From Zygnema circumcarinatum (lineage: Eukaryota > Streptophyta > Zygnematophyceae > Zygnematales > Zygnemataceae), in NCBI GenBank assembly GCA_037447605.1, contig CM074813.1:88054-152053 (forward strand): a DNA stretch of 64,000 bases, given 5' to 3'. The position numbers and the translations under genes are program-made. How positions within the stretch are numbered: the stretch's first letter is position 1; each line of letters opens with the position of its first letter. This document shows, in pieces, positions 12,401-22,856 of the stretch. The notes beneath the pieces were generated by a model, which worked only from the letters and a program-made list of their open reading frames with translations, did no database searches and was not told where the DNA came from.

Positions 12401-14471
12401 CATGGCTTGGATTGGCTCACGACGCATTTGCTCCTAATTACCTTTCTTGGCTTGGCCAGGGGGCTGAGCCAAACCGAGCCATTGTCAATCACTACCTTGA
12501 GGCACCTCTTCACAGTGCCATACGTGTGTAGCATAATACCAACTTGGCCACTTCAAGTGAAGGTGCAGCTTTGGGATGCAGCTGATAAGGACGATCATGG
12601 ATACAAAAACCTGATGAGGTCATTGCTTGGATGGATGCAGGCTGGAGCAGCAATGGATAGAAGTGTCATTGGAGACTCGAGTGCAGCATCTGCTGGCAGC
12701 AGTCAAGCAATATATTGATGGTTCGGAAACAGAGCGAATAATTGTTTTCGCTAACAGCACAGAAGCAGTGGAAGGCATTGGAAGAGTCCTGATGCGAGCA
12801 GGCATCTCCTACAGTCTCTTCCACCGCGATGTTCCTCCAGCTGACCGGATTGCAGCTTTGGAGCGTGCTCGGAGAGATGGGGGAGTGTTGGTATGCACAG
12901 ATGCAGCTGCTCGAGGTGTTGACATTCCAAATGTCACACATGTAATTCAGGTGGGAGTGAGGAAAAGCTAAGGGAGAGTAAGTGGTGAAGAGTTGCTTGT
13001 AGGAATAGGAGAGAGCGGGTGGGGGATTGGGGGCGGGGGGAATAGAGCGAGAGTAGACGGGTGCAGGAGGCGAAGATAAGTACAGAGCAAGGAGGGCATG
13101 TGAAAGTGAGGCTGAGAGCGAGGAGGGAATGTGAGTGTGGGATTGCCAGGAGGGCAGATGCACTGGGCGAGAGGCGAGTTCAAAAGTGTGTAGGAGAGAG
13201 AACAGATGGAGAAAGTGAAAGGAGGGTGGGGGGGGGCCCGGGGGAAGAAGGGAAGGCGGATAGGGAGAGAGTAGCTGAGGGTAGTGTGGAAGGGTGCTGT
13301 AAGAAATGGAGGGCATACGGAAATGAGGGAGTGCGAGAGGAGGAAAAAGCTGCATGGCGGAGTGTGGCAAGTAGGGTATGTCGAAAAACATGCAGTTGAG
13401 GGCTTATCACGGGGAGGGAAGAAGTGCAATGCTGTTTCAAATGAAATCCAATTCAACCGTGAGAAATGATGTGTGAGGAGATGTTCGGAGGTTTGCCTCA
13501 TGCTCGAGCACTCTGCAATGCCCTGTGTTGTTAGAGGTGGTCCTTATTCGCGGAGCAGTCCACATGCGATACAGTCAGCAATTTGGTGCATGGTTGACTT
13601 GAATGCAGGCAGAGTTCGCAACCTCCGCTGTGGACTACCTGCACCGCGTGGGCCGCACTGCCCGGGCGGGGCAGCCGGGGCAAGTGACCAGCCTCTACAC
13701 TGCGGCCGACTGGCCGCTGGTGGAGGCAGTGCGAAGTGCAGTGGAGGCGGGAGGACCTGTGGTGAGTGGACTGCCTGGTGGAACAATACAGCGCGTGTCG
13801 ATGCTACATCTGGTCAGGAGGTGGTTCGAGCCTTGGAAATTCTGTAAAGCCCTAGGTCAGAAACCGCTAGTGTATCTGCTATATAAATTCGATCAGGCTA
13901 CCTGGCGTTCCTCGAATATCTGCTTAGAGCAGAATTTCTTCAGGTTCTTGAGAAATTCTGAAGTCAGGATTTTTTACACATAAGAGGCTTATCCTAAACG
14001 ACCCCGCACGTCCAGAAAATTGCTCTGGATATTAAATCTCAACTGCACGTTTAGGACAGGCTTGTTACTGCTGTTACTTTCGTGAAATTTGAGCTGGCTT
14101 GCTTCTTCCATTCGTTTGTTGTATCTATTGCGAGAAAGCTGTGTATTAAAGCAGTTTAGGGAGGGACGAATCCTGTCTGCAAATGAGGAAACAGATTCAG
14201 GGAATTCGGAGTTGCGTTAGATAATTGCTGAAGCTTTTATGAGTATCACCATTCACGGCAATACGAGCAGCATTGTGTGTTTGAATTAATCGAGACTTGA
14301 CTCACACGATGGTTTTGATGGCCGATGCAATTGCAGGAAGGGGCCTTCAGTCGCAAAAGGAGCTTCCGGAAGAAGATTAAGAAATACGGACCATCCAGGC
14401 AAGGTGACGTTCTGCGCCACATTCATCCTTGGCTCAGTTTGCCTTTGGTTCTTGCCTTTCTCAGTAGTTAA
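9456..14471 (+). CDS. RH22: DEAD-box RNA helicase, RH22-like, probably plastid-targeted
   Basis: Exons 9456-9833, 10347-10610, 10857-10979, 11459-12015, 12641-12950, 13609-13761 and 14337-14471 give 640 in-phase codons including the stop. The N-terminus (about 80 residues rich in Arg, Ser and Ala, few acidic) looks like an organelle transit peptide. Helicase motifs in order: Q motif FDRPSAVQ, motif I AETGSGKT, PPDLVVATAAAL, motif II VIDEADMLL, motif III region FVAATLPGSGK, then TERIIVFAN, VCTDAAARGVDIPNVTHVIQ and motif VI HRVGRTARAGQ. The AAT in place of the usual SAT, the acidic insert before RSKQYIF and the C-terminal AFSRKRSFRKKIKK match the plant RH22 group, known to act in chloroplast 23S rRNA and 50S ribosome maturation. 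The last exon is read to the first stop; a donor (AAG/GTGACG) at about 14403 could instead lead to a further exon. Orthology is firm; plastid targeting is inferred. Confidence 0.93.
12016..12640 (+). other. RH22: RH22 intron 4 with GGCTTG-type imperfect repeats
   Basis: This 625-base intron contains many scattered copies of TTGGCTTGG-like words (about 12336-12470), including GGCTTGGCTTGG and GGATGGCTCATGGCTTGG. They look like a decayed short tandem repeat. No coding signal is present. Confidence 0.55.
12951..13608 (+). repeat. RH22: Purine-rich tract in RH22 intron 5
   Basis: From about 12950 to 13400 the + strand is strongly biased to A and G, with many GGAG, GAGAG and GGGGG words and few pyrimidines. 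It is non-coding: it lies between the VTHVIQ and AEFATSAVDYLHR exons. Such tracts recur in other introns of this window. Confidence 0.7.
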
Positions 14472-15690
14472 GAGTCAGACATTCTAGTTAGCCAGCATAA
14501 TTCACCAGCCTTTTTCCTCCCTTTCCCTCCCTTATTTCTTCCTCTATTCCTCGTCTCCCACTTCTCCTCTTATCTCCCCGCTTGAGGCTGAGGTGGTCAA
14601 GTTGCGAGTCTGATGGAGGGAGATGTGCTGTGGGAAGTGCAGCTCCTAATCCGGCAGAAAGCCGGCGGCAGGAAGCAGAAAATAACACATTCAGCTAGGT
14701 CGCGCTGATGTAAGCGTCCAGCGCAGCCGTCATCACTGTGAAGGCGTCCGCAGCCACGCTGGCGCGGCGTGGCGAGGCGAGGTGAGCCCTTGCGGCAGCG
14801 GGGGACAGAGGGTCTGCGCGCTGCCGGCCTGCTTGCAATTGATAGAAGCCGCTCCAAGGATTTCATATCACCGCAGCGGAAGTGCGTGGCACGACGTGAC
14901 TGAGACGAGGTTGTGCTCGTGTGCAGGCAGGCGGCCCGGGCAGCGTGAGGATGAGCAGACACGAGTGTACTTCCTTTTCCGCTGTTCACAAGCAAGTGGT
15001 AGTAGTTGTAGGCGGAGTTCACTTCGATAAAGTTGTCACCTCGTTACAAGTGAAGTGCATCCGGCTTTGAGATTGCCCTGGTCAAAAGAGATGAAAGGAA
15101 CGTCTTGTCTGGCACGGAATACTGTGCTAGGTATCGCACGTTGAGATAATGTGTAGCTGACAAGAATAGCTTATGGTGTCGCCCAAACTGGTTTGGATTT
15201 GGCATTGGACCACCCAACAAGGGCACACTAGCAAGTGGGTTTCATTAGTGTTAGAGACCCATCCTCGCTCACGCACCCACGCAAGGATGTTTGCTAGCGT
15301 GGTTGGGCTTTACACATACAACAGCTGACTTTGGTTGATGGCCATCTGCATAAGTCGTAACTTAACTTTGACAGTGATTTGTCCGGTTTTGTCGTCTTCA
15401 GGCAATCTTCTCTCACATTGTCATGTGCGAAACATCACTGGTGTCATGCCGCATGCGAACATGGCAATCTGGGAGTGGAAGCTTCTCAACTATTCGATGA
15501 CCACCACTCGTTTTGAGAAATAGACGTTTTACGAATCGACACAACAACATAGCCCACAGCTCTATTAAGTTGCGAGAAATGCTTGCAAATACATAAGGGA
15601 ACTGTAACAACGGTTGCACGCTTGCGCTCAATTTCAGTTTACAAAATGGAACGACGGCGGCTGTGGTTCATGCTCCACTATTGTCTACAA
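14472..15690. other. Tail-to-tail intergenic region between RH22 and PIS
   Basis: Both genes end here. A pyrimidine-rich stretch lies at about 14505-14580, and a GC-rich patch at 14700-14960 carries short repeats such as GCGTGGCGAGGCGAGG. No protein family is recognisable on either strand; the open frames seen are short and unsupported. Confidence 0.5.
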
Positions 15691-18600
15691 TCACGAGGCT
15701 TTTGGCTTCACCTTTTCCAGGTCGTATAGGACGCAAATATCAGCCGCAGATTTCATCTGCAAAATGCCCAAAAATGCCCTTCAGAGCGGATCCAGTGAGA
15801 GTAGAAGGATGTGGCATTGAGAGGATTCAATACCCCGCATCAGACAAACTATTATTTTTATTTCTTAATTTTAATAAAGGTTTTGGTCAAGCGATTGAAT
15901 CGAGCATCGGCCAATGATGGCCAACTTACTGAAAACCTCTCCACCACCCTAACCATGACTTCAGGCCTTATGATTATCAATGTTATAGTGATGAAGACGC
16001 ATAGAATTCCCTTCGATGGTTCTTCGAGGAGAAGGTGGCGATAACAAGCAGTATACGGTGATATACCTGTACTATGTTTACGAGTTGCTTCACGGCCCAT
16101 CCCGGCAATGCAAGGCACAAAAGTATCTGAACCACTCCAAGTCTTCCAACTCCAAGCAAATCCACCTGCCAAAATGGCCCTCGGTTGCAACGTCAGTCCA
16201 TTAAAGAGCAACTGCCAAGCCTTTAAAAGTTTCTGCCATGCCAGGACATGCGCGTCTTTTTAGCCCGGCCCATCACTTTCTCGCTGTCAGCAATCGAAAA
16301 TATGGCTGCAAAATAAAATGGTGCTCCCATGCAAACTGATTGAGGGGATTCGGGCTCACAGATTGCTAACGGAGAGAGGCACACAAAGAGACCGACAGGG
16401 CATGGTTACGCAAAGGCGCATGACCAGAGGGAAGAGCGAGACGTAACAGTTTGGGTTGGGGCGGGGGGCGAGGGGAAAGGGGCAGGGAGAATGGGGGCGA
16501 GGAGGGAAGAAAGAGGGGGACTGAAAATGGTAGCGGGTGAGGACCCATCCTAATACAAAATCACTGAGCTTTGGAGAACAAATGCTTAATCACCAATGAT
16601 CACAATATGGCAATTACGTCTAGACTCTGCATCAACTAAGGGCTGAGAAGATGAGAACTAATTGGAAACCCCTAAGTTCCTCTGGTTTCACGAGGAACAA
16701 GAAGTTTAGAATAAGTAGAGATGCTCATGCCACAGGCAGTTCGAAAAGCGTCTTACCGCAGGTCTTTCCTGGAAGCCGGGATCATGTAGGAGAAACAGCG
16801 CCAAGTAGAGGACCTGACGACCCCCCCCCAACAATGAGCTGCAAGAACAGGCCGCTAATCGTCCATCTTCCGATTGCAGGATTTAAGGGATCAAGGGAGT
16901 TACCTCTGCCCCAACGCAGCAGTAGCCCATAAAAAGGCGAGACTGGTAATATATGCGGACCAGCCAAGAGGTGCCTTCTCCTACATCCTTATGGCTAGTA
17001 CGGCTTGCCAAGAACGAGCTGTAAGCACCTCCCAACCAAATCGCACACACAACCGTCTCTTTTTTTTTAAATTATTATTAATAATTTCACATACAACAGG
17101 TTCCACGTCGCAAAAGTACTCAAGAGCCAATGCCAAGACAAACCAAACCACTCTCATACAACCGAAATGAGTCTGAAGACATCATTCCATACAGTCCATC
17201 AACCCATACCACACAAAATTGACCAGCTCATGATCATCAACATTCCACTCGATCATATAAGCGAAGAACTCCAAAACATCTACACACCTTTCCTCGTTTA
17301 ACCACATACAGCAATTGAAGAGGTGCTTCAATCAATCTGCGTAACCCGACTTGCATGTCCCATACTTCATGACAATGTATTTCAAACAAGAGAAAAAACA
17401 TTCACACTGCTCAAATTACAATGATCTACATGCATGCTTATGACAATTGTGTTTCATATGGGATGGGCTGCTGAGAGATCCCTCCTCCACCTACCTGTAC
17501 ATCTGTAGCCAGTGGGAGGCAATGTCCAACACAAGGAGGCTAAGCAGGGCGCCAAAGTATTTCCTGCAGCAGAACCCCATCATATAGTGGACTGAATCTC
17601 AATAACTAAGCAGCCCCTGGCTCATAGCTGTCGGGTAGAAAGTCATAGTCGAGAGAGGGAGAGGAGAGGAGAGGAGAGGAGGAAGAGAGCGAGTGAAACA
17701 CAGAGAGAGGCCGGGGAGAGTAAGAGAGGGGGGGGGGAGTGGGGGGCGCTTGTCCAGTACTGGTCAATGCTCGAGACCTCAGATGTGCTCTTCAGAGTTC
17801 AACCCTTCAACAATCTGATTCTTAAAGAGTCTAAGTTCAATATGTACTGCGACTCACTTTGCAAACCTGCACCGACGAGATGATGCGCCTTGACACAAAA
17901 ATTCACAGTCAATGTCAAAATTGGTTTATCACGGACCTTATATAAGTCAGATACTTCATTATCTAAGTTCACATAAGACCCCTTACGAAAACCCATCAAA
18001 CAAGTCATAGCCCCGCGACTTCCAACTGGTTTTTGCTTGCAAGTTCCATTTCCACAGGAAGGAAAGAAAAAACATGCCGCCCAAAAGGTCGGTGCTAAAG
18101 CCAATGTGAGTCTATAAAGGTTTAATCTCTATCATGAAACCTGAGCAAGGTGCTTGAATAATTTTGCCTAACAGGCTAATGGAGACAAGTAGGTGCGTGT
18201 TCCTATGAAAGGCGCATCATGCTAGCAATAGGCGTACGCGGTACTTCAATGAATTTAGGCGACAAAAGGCTCAGTTGAACGAGGTTTCTAATGATTCAAA
18301 CAATAGGCTCGTTTGTTACTACAGTAAAAAGCCGAATTGCAGCTGTTTCTGATTGCTTCACCACATCCTACTCCACATACGTCTTTGCAAATCCAACACA
18401 ACTTATCAACACATACATAACCCAAGCCCGTGTACTTGCACTTTATCTGAAATGTATACAACAGTACTTTATCTCATACATCAGAAAGCACCAGGATTAA
18501 CGTATAATTTTGCACAGACTATTCAAATGTAACCCGGCTTACCTTCAAGTTATTGCAACAGACAGATGACAGCATATGCATCCGGCATAGGTGAAGAACA

Positions 18601-21424
18601 AGCCGCAACTTCAGGATGGGTGGGAGTGGCACGGACGTACGGATAAAGGTGGGAGAGCAACATCAGCAGCCCTGCTGTACTCATCCTGGCCACACCCTCG
18701 TCAAACAGACGACATAAGTTTCAAGACATGTGATGAAGTTCACTTTAAGGAAGCTGCAACCATCCTTGGACCCAGGAAGCTCAAGCTCGAATTGCTGGAT
18801 ATTTTGCGAAGTCACCACACAAGCGTTATGGGTGTATCTGGATTCCTGAAATAGGGCACGACGGAGACTCAGCAGGGGAGATTCCATCAATTATATTCAC
18901 AGTGGGCCACGTCATCGCTAGTTCTCTACAAATATCTCCTCGCTGCATGTCCAAACGTGTTGGCAGCAACACAGAGTGCATACACCTTTGACCAAGCATG
19001 AGAACAGGACTAATGACAACGGGGCGGAGGGTCTCCTCCGCCCGCAAAAGGCAAGGTCTATGTCGCCTTCAGCAATCCCGTGAACGCATCAAAATTATAT
19101 TAGTTTTGCGTCTCTGAAAGCCACGTCTCATCGGCAGTGCCAAAAGACTCTTAGGGTTTTTAGGGTTTTTAGGGTGAGTTTTCACGGCAATAAACTGAAC
19201 ATGTCTCAGTAGTCGCAGAGTTGGAACTTCTGAGCAAAAACATAGCTTGTTCCGGAAAGGACAAGTTTCTGAAACTGGCTGAAGAGACCCTTCTACAAGT
19301 CGCAGCGCATCTGGCAAGGTCCGAGCACGCTGCGCGCTTGGGAAGGGCAGCGACCAGACCTGTCAGTGACCATGTCCAGCACCGCCCCAAATGTCGACTC
19401 TGCAAGCAGAAATTAACATCCCAAAAAAAAAAGTTAGAATAAGCAACAAAGGCAAGTCAAAGTCGCTTCTTGATCACTTCTTGGTGCTGCTCTGTCTGTA
19501 ATGTTGTCAAAAATAGGAACTTTGACATAAAGAATGGTTCAGTCTTATGCAATAAAAGTCAGCACGAAGTACCTACTTTGATTGAGCCATACGGCAAACC
19601 GTCCGTCAAGGTAGTCACAAAAAAAGCTGACACAGCACAAATTCCCAAAAGCAACAAGCCAAGCGCTGTTAGGCGACTCACAAAATTCTACAACGAGTTT
19701 TAAATCCCAGGCACGACAGCAACCATCATAACACCTGTTGGCTGTAAGCGCCCTTTGACGATGACAACCATGACAGCTACGCAAGAAAACGATTCCTACA
19801 ATGGAAAACTCGCCAGTATCAGGTTTTAAATATGCATGCGTGTTTTCAGGCATGAGCGATTGCTCCGAGTAACTTTGCGGAACTGCAGTTTGGGACCACG
19901 GCTATCCCAAGCATTCAAATCTGTATCTTATGTAATCTCTAATCTTGCGAAGCCAACAAATACTCTACAGACTGCCGTTCATGAAGGCTTATTCATGCAA
20001 TCTCTGCATGTATGAGGTACAATTAGCTTTACCAGGAGCAACCCTAAGTCTGCATTTCCCTACCCCAGCAGGCGTTCCGGAAAGGAGTGCTCTTCTTTAA
20101 TGGACAAACAAAAGTAACACACCTGAGGAAGTAGAGCTCCACAAAAAGGACTTTGTCCTTGAATGCAAGAGAAAATGCGACAGCGTTCACCAGTACTCGC
20201 AAATAGCCTGGAAGCCAAGCCCACAAAATACACAAGCACATATAGGAGAATGCAAATATAGCAGCTTCTGGGTTCTGCCGCTCGAACCAATATCCTGTCC
20301 TGCCTAGCAAATGCCGTGAACAAGACCTCTCAAATGTCCATGCCTCCCAATCGCTGCCTAGCTCATCCTCTACACTGGTCTGCCTCGTGCCCCCCTTTGG
20401 CCTATAAGGAACAGACGGGAAATCCCCAGACTTTGCTTGCACCAGATAAAAGCGCATGAAGGCAGTGACATCAGTAGACACTGACATAAACCCATTCTCC
20501 GAGCCTTGCAATGTTTCCAACCGACTTAAATGCTCATAAATATCGTATTGCATTCACGTGATTTGGCGAACATTCGAGACATTCCAGGAAATATCTAGAT
20601 TGTCTCCGCACCTTTCCACACACACTCTCGATCGACTATGAAGGGTCCACCCAGAAAAAACACTAGACATCATCAAAGGCTTGGAAAAGTTGTTTCCGTT
20701 TCCTTTCGGTGCCCAACAATGCAACAGTGGCATTGTCTTGCATCATTGCAAGACAAGCGACACATTACTCTTATCTGTACGAATTGAACATCATGTGACC
20801 TAAATCCTTACTTCTGAAAGAATGGGAGTCAACAAAGACTCCACATATACTTCAAGAATTCCTAGACTCCCAGGCAATGCCACAATTTGGCAACCTAAAG
20901 GCAAAAAAGTCTTCGGAATCGTCTTCGTTACTCGATCGCAACTGGATGCAAAGCTCAGAAAGTGAGAGATATGAAAGAAGGGAAAACAGGAAAAGTATGC
21001 TGCAATTTCTGCCGCTTTGACAAGGAAATTGAGTTATCTACAGCAATGCAGTTAGCTCAGCACTCCATTCAATCCGCAACAGCAAGCCATACACATGACT
21101 TGTTGCTCACAGAAATAACTCTCTCTCGGGACATCGAGTGAATATCACAGATGCCAGGTATCCTCCCTCCACAACGAACTGCTGACAGCGGCTTAGAATG
21201 TTTGCTATACTTTTGTTGCTAAATTATGTACTTCTCTTCACCCACCTTGAAAATTATAGCATCGCACCAATCTCTTTAATTAGGGTAATAAGGGTCAACG
21301 CAAAATTGGGATAGCCACGGTATGAAGACGCAAAGAGAGACTGACATCAGCCATTTCCCTATCGCACAGTGTGTGCTGGCGCACCAATGAGGTTCGGCAC
21401 GAAGAGGTAGATTGGCCAGCCCAT
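15691..21424 (-). CDS. PIS1: Phosphatidylinositol synthase (CDP-diacylglycerol-inositol 3-phosphatidyltransferase)
   Basis: Ten exons: 21424-21385, 20207-20123, 19626-19577, 19399-19360, 18685-18641, 17563-17495, 17018-16904, 16813-16757, 16165-16067 and 15756-15691. They total 666 bases, 221 residues plus a stop, the usual length for this enzyme. It joins myo-inositol to CDP-diacylglycerol in ER or Golgi membranes, releasing CMP and making phosphatidylinositol. The start reads MGWPIYLFVPNLIGYLRVLV, very like known PIS N-termini. The active-site motif spans exons 3 and 4: D46, D49, G50, A53, G63, D67 and D71 are present, with NQKSTFGAVLDMVTDR. Residue 54, normally Arg in DGxxAR, is Val here. 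Further family landmarks are LDIASHWLQMYS, SHKDVGEGTSWLVRIYY, GWAVKQLVNIVQ and MKSAADICVLYDLEK near the C-terminus. Hydrophobic segments fit a multi-pass membrane protein. The identification is secure; the effect of V54 is unknown. Confidence 0.95.
16436..16535 (-). repeat. Purine-rich tract in a PIS intron
   Basis: The + strand is G- and A-rich (GGGGCGGGG, GGGGAAAGGGG, GGAGGGAAGAAAG) inside the intron between exons 9 and 8 of PIS. The transcribed RNA is therefore pyrimidine-rich here. Confidence 0.6.
17650..17748 (-). repeat. GA-rich tract in a PIS intron
   Basis: This holds GAGAGGGAGAGGAGAGGAGA-type repeats with a G-run at about 17729-17737. It lies in the intron upstream of the LDIASHWLQMY exon. 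Confidence 0.65.
19149..19176. repeat. Telomere-like repeat inside a PIS intron
   Basis: Three copies of GGGTTTTTA-type sequence (unit TTTTTAGGG, 9 bases) lie in the intron between the MVTD and MSTAGLL exons. The unit has five T, unlike the standard plant TTTAGGG. The same unit recurs at the window's right edge. Confidence 0.7.
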
Positions 21425-22027
21425 GGGGCCGCTCAGAGCCGGCCCGACCCCGCCTGCCGCCCGCCCTTTAGCTTCGGACCGCCTCGCCTGCAGTGCGTCG
21501 TTCCCTGTCCAGCATTCAACATTGCCGTAAGAGAATTAAGCTGCCATACACCAAGCTGAATTTCTTTACTCACCTGCTAAGTAGAACGAAAGAAGAGGAA
21601 AAGGGAGAACTGGAGCAATAGAGGTGCCGAAAATTGTGAGAATTAGACCTGTCTGGACGCTCTTTAGCAGTGAAGATAACACACATTCTACTGCCCAATC
21701 CTCTGTACCTGTTGTAGCTGGACATAAGCAAATCAGCGGCCTTCATCGGCAGTGCAGTGAGGAAGAGCGGGTACTGACCGTCGCTGCGCAGCAATGCGAG
21801 TGCGGCCGCCCGCCGCTATCGACCGAACGTCAGGCCTCTACGTTTAAGGAAATCCGTGTATGGATCCGTATATGGATCGGTGGCCTTCCGCCGCTCCCTC
21901 TGCGCGATTTGCCACACATCGGCGTTCTCCGCCGCTGCTTCGAGGGAGGGCTGCGTTGTTGCGCCTAGGCTTAGTTTTCCGCTCCTAGCTTTTCCCTTTT
22001 GTGCTTAGGTCCTTTGCGACCAGTTTA
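21425..22027 (-). promoter_or_regulatory. Upstream region of PIS
   Basis: The reading frame is open upstream of the PIS start for about 40 codons but has no earlier in-frame ATG, so the ATG at 21424 is preferred. The region holds the presumed leader and promoter. No TATA box or other named element is clear. Confidence 0.4.
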
Positions 22028-22345
22028 TCGTGGTTCCTCATGCTGATTGTGTCCATGTACATTTGATGGCCTCGCCATCGTGAGATCAATGCCACTTCCG
22101 TTCTTAGTGATTACTATCGCGTTGTTAAGCCAAAAAGTAGATTTCCACTCATAATGACCCGTTTCTCGTGGTTCCCCATGATTATTTTGTCCATGGACAT
22201 TTGACGCCATCGCGATCGTCCGATCAATGCCACTTCATTGATCATCACATCTATGCACGGTCCACGCGGCAGTCGACGGTGGCAGTCAATGCCTGGTGGC
22301 AGTCCACGAGGCAGTCCACGGTGACAGTCAATGCCCGATAATGGT
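22028..22345. repeat. Diverged tandem duplications
   Basis: A segment starting TCGTGGTTCCTCATG at about 22028 recurs about 140 bases later as TCGTGGTTCCCCATG. Both run through GTCCATG-ACATTTGA and GATCAATGCCACTTC. After them come further short repeats of GGCAGTC with CACGG or CAATGCC (22267-22345). This is a decayed tandem array next to the assembly gap. Confidence 0.75.
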
Positions 22346-22439
22346 CCACACGCAGCCATGGCAGCAAATTGCACACCAACCTCACCGTCCACGGGCAGAT
22401 CTTTGGGGGTCTTCAAAAGTCCCAAAGTCAGCCAAGGGT

Positions 22440-22756
22440 CTTTATGTGGCTCCTTAGGGCATCTAGGTCCCTTTGTGGGCTCTTTAGGGCCTCTCAGGGC
22501 CCTCAGGGCCTTTTAGGCTCCTCAGGGCCTCTCAGGGCCCTTGTGGCCCCTTAGGGCCCTCTGTGGCCCTTGTGGCCCTTGTGGCCCCAGGGTCTCTTTA
22601 GGCCTCTTGTGGCCTCAGGGTCTCTTTAGGCCTCTAGGCCTCTCTTTGTGGCCCTTGAGGCCCCTTAGGGCCCTATGGCCCTTTTATGGCCCTTTGTGGC
22701 CTCTTTAGGGCCCCAGGCCCCCTAGTGGCCCTTTATGGCCCTCAGGTCTTGTGGCC
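22440..22756. repeat. Degenerate GGCC minisatellite running into a gap
   Basis: It is built almost entirely of words such as AGGGCCTCTCAGGGCCC, CTTGTGGCC and TTTAGGCCTC. GGCC or GGGCCC recurs every 8-15 bases. It ends abruptly at 100 N, so the assembler probably could not cross the array. Confidence 0.85.
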
Positions 22757-22856
22757 NNNNNNNNNNNNNNNNNNNNNNNNNNNNNNNNNNNNNNNNNNNN
22801 NNNNNNNNNNNNNNNNNNNNNNNNNNNNNNNNNNNNNNNNNNNNNNNNNNNNNNNN
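22757..22856. other. Assembly gap of 100 N
   Basis: Exactly 100 N, the usual placeholder for a gap of unknown size. True distance and content are unknown. Confidence 0.99.

Noticed and set aside
12666-13501. Open frames on the - strand in RH22 (241 and 177 codons)
   Set aside because: They cross a real helicase exon in antisense and a purine-rich intron. The Pro/Ser/Leu-rich translation reflects the tract.
20208-20553. Apparent N-terminal extension of PIS (a 116-codon open frame before GYLRVLVN)
   Set aside because: An acceptor at 20208 and the upstream exon MGWPIYLFVPNLIG (21424-21385) fit the family exactly and keep phase, so this stretch is intron.
22440-22756. Possible CRISPR-like or regularly spaced array
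   Set aside because: Units vary in length and sequence, there are no fixed spacers, and the genome is a nuclear plant-type genome.
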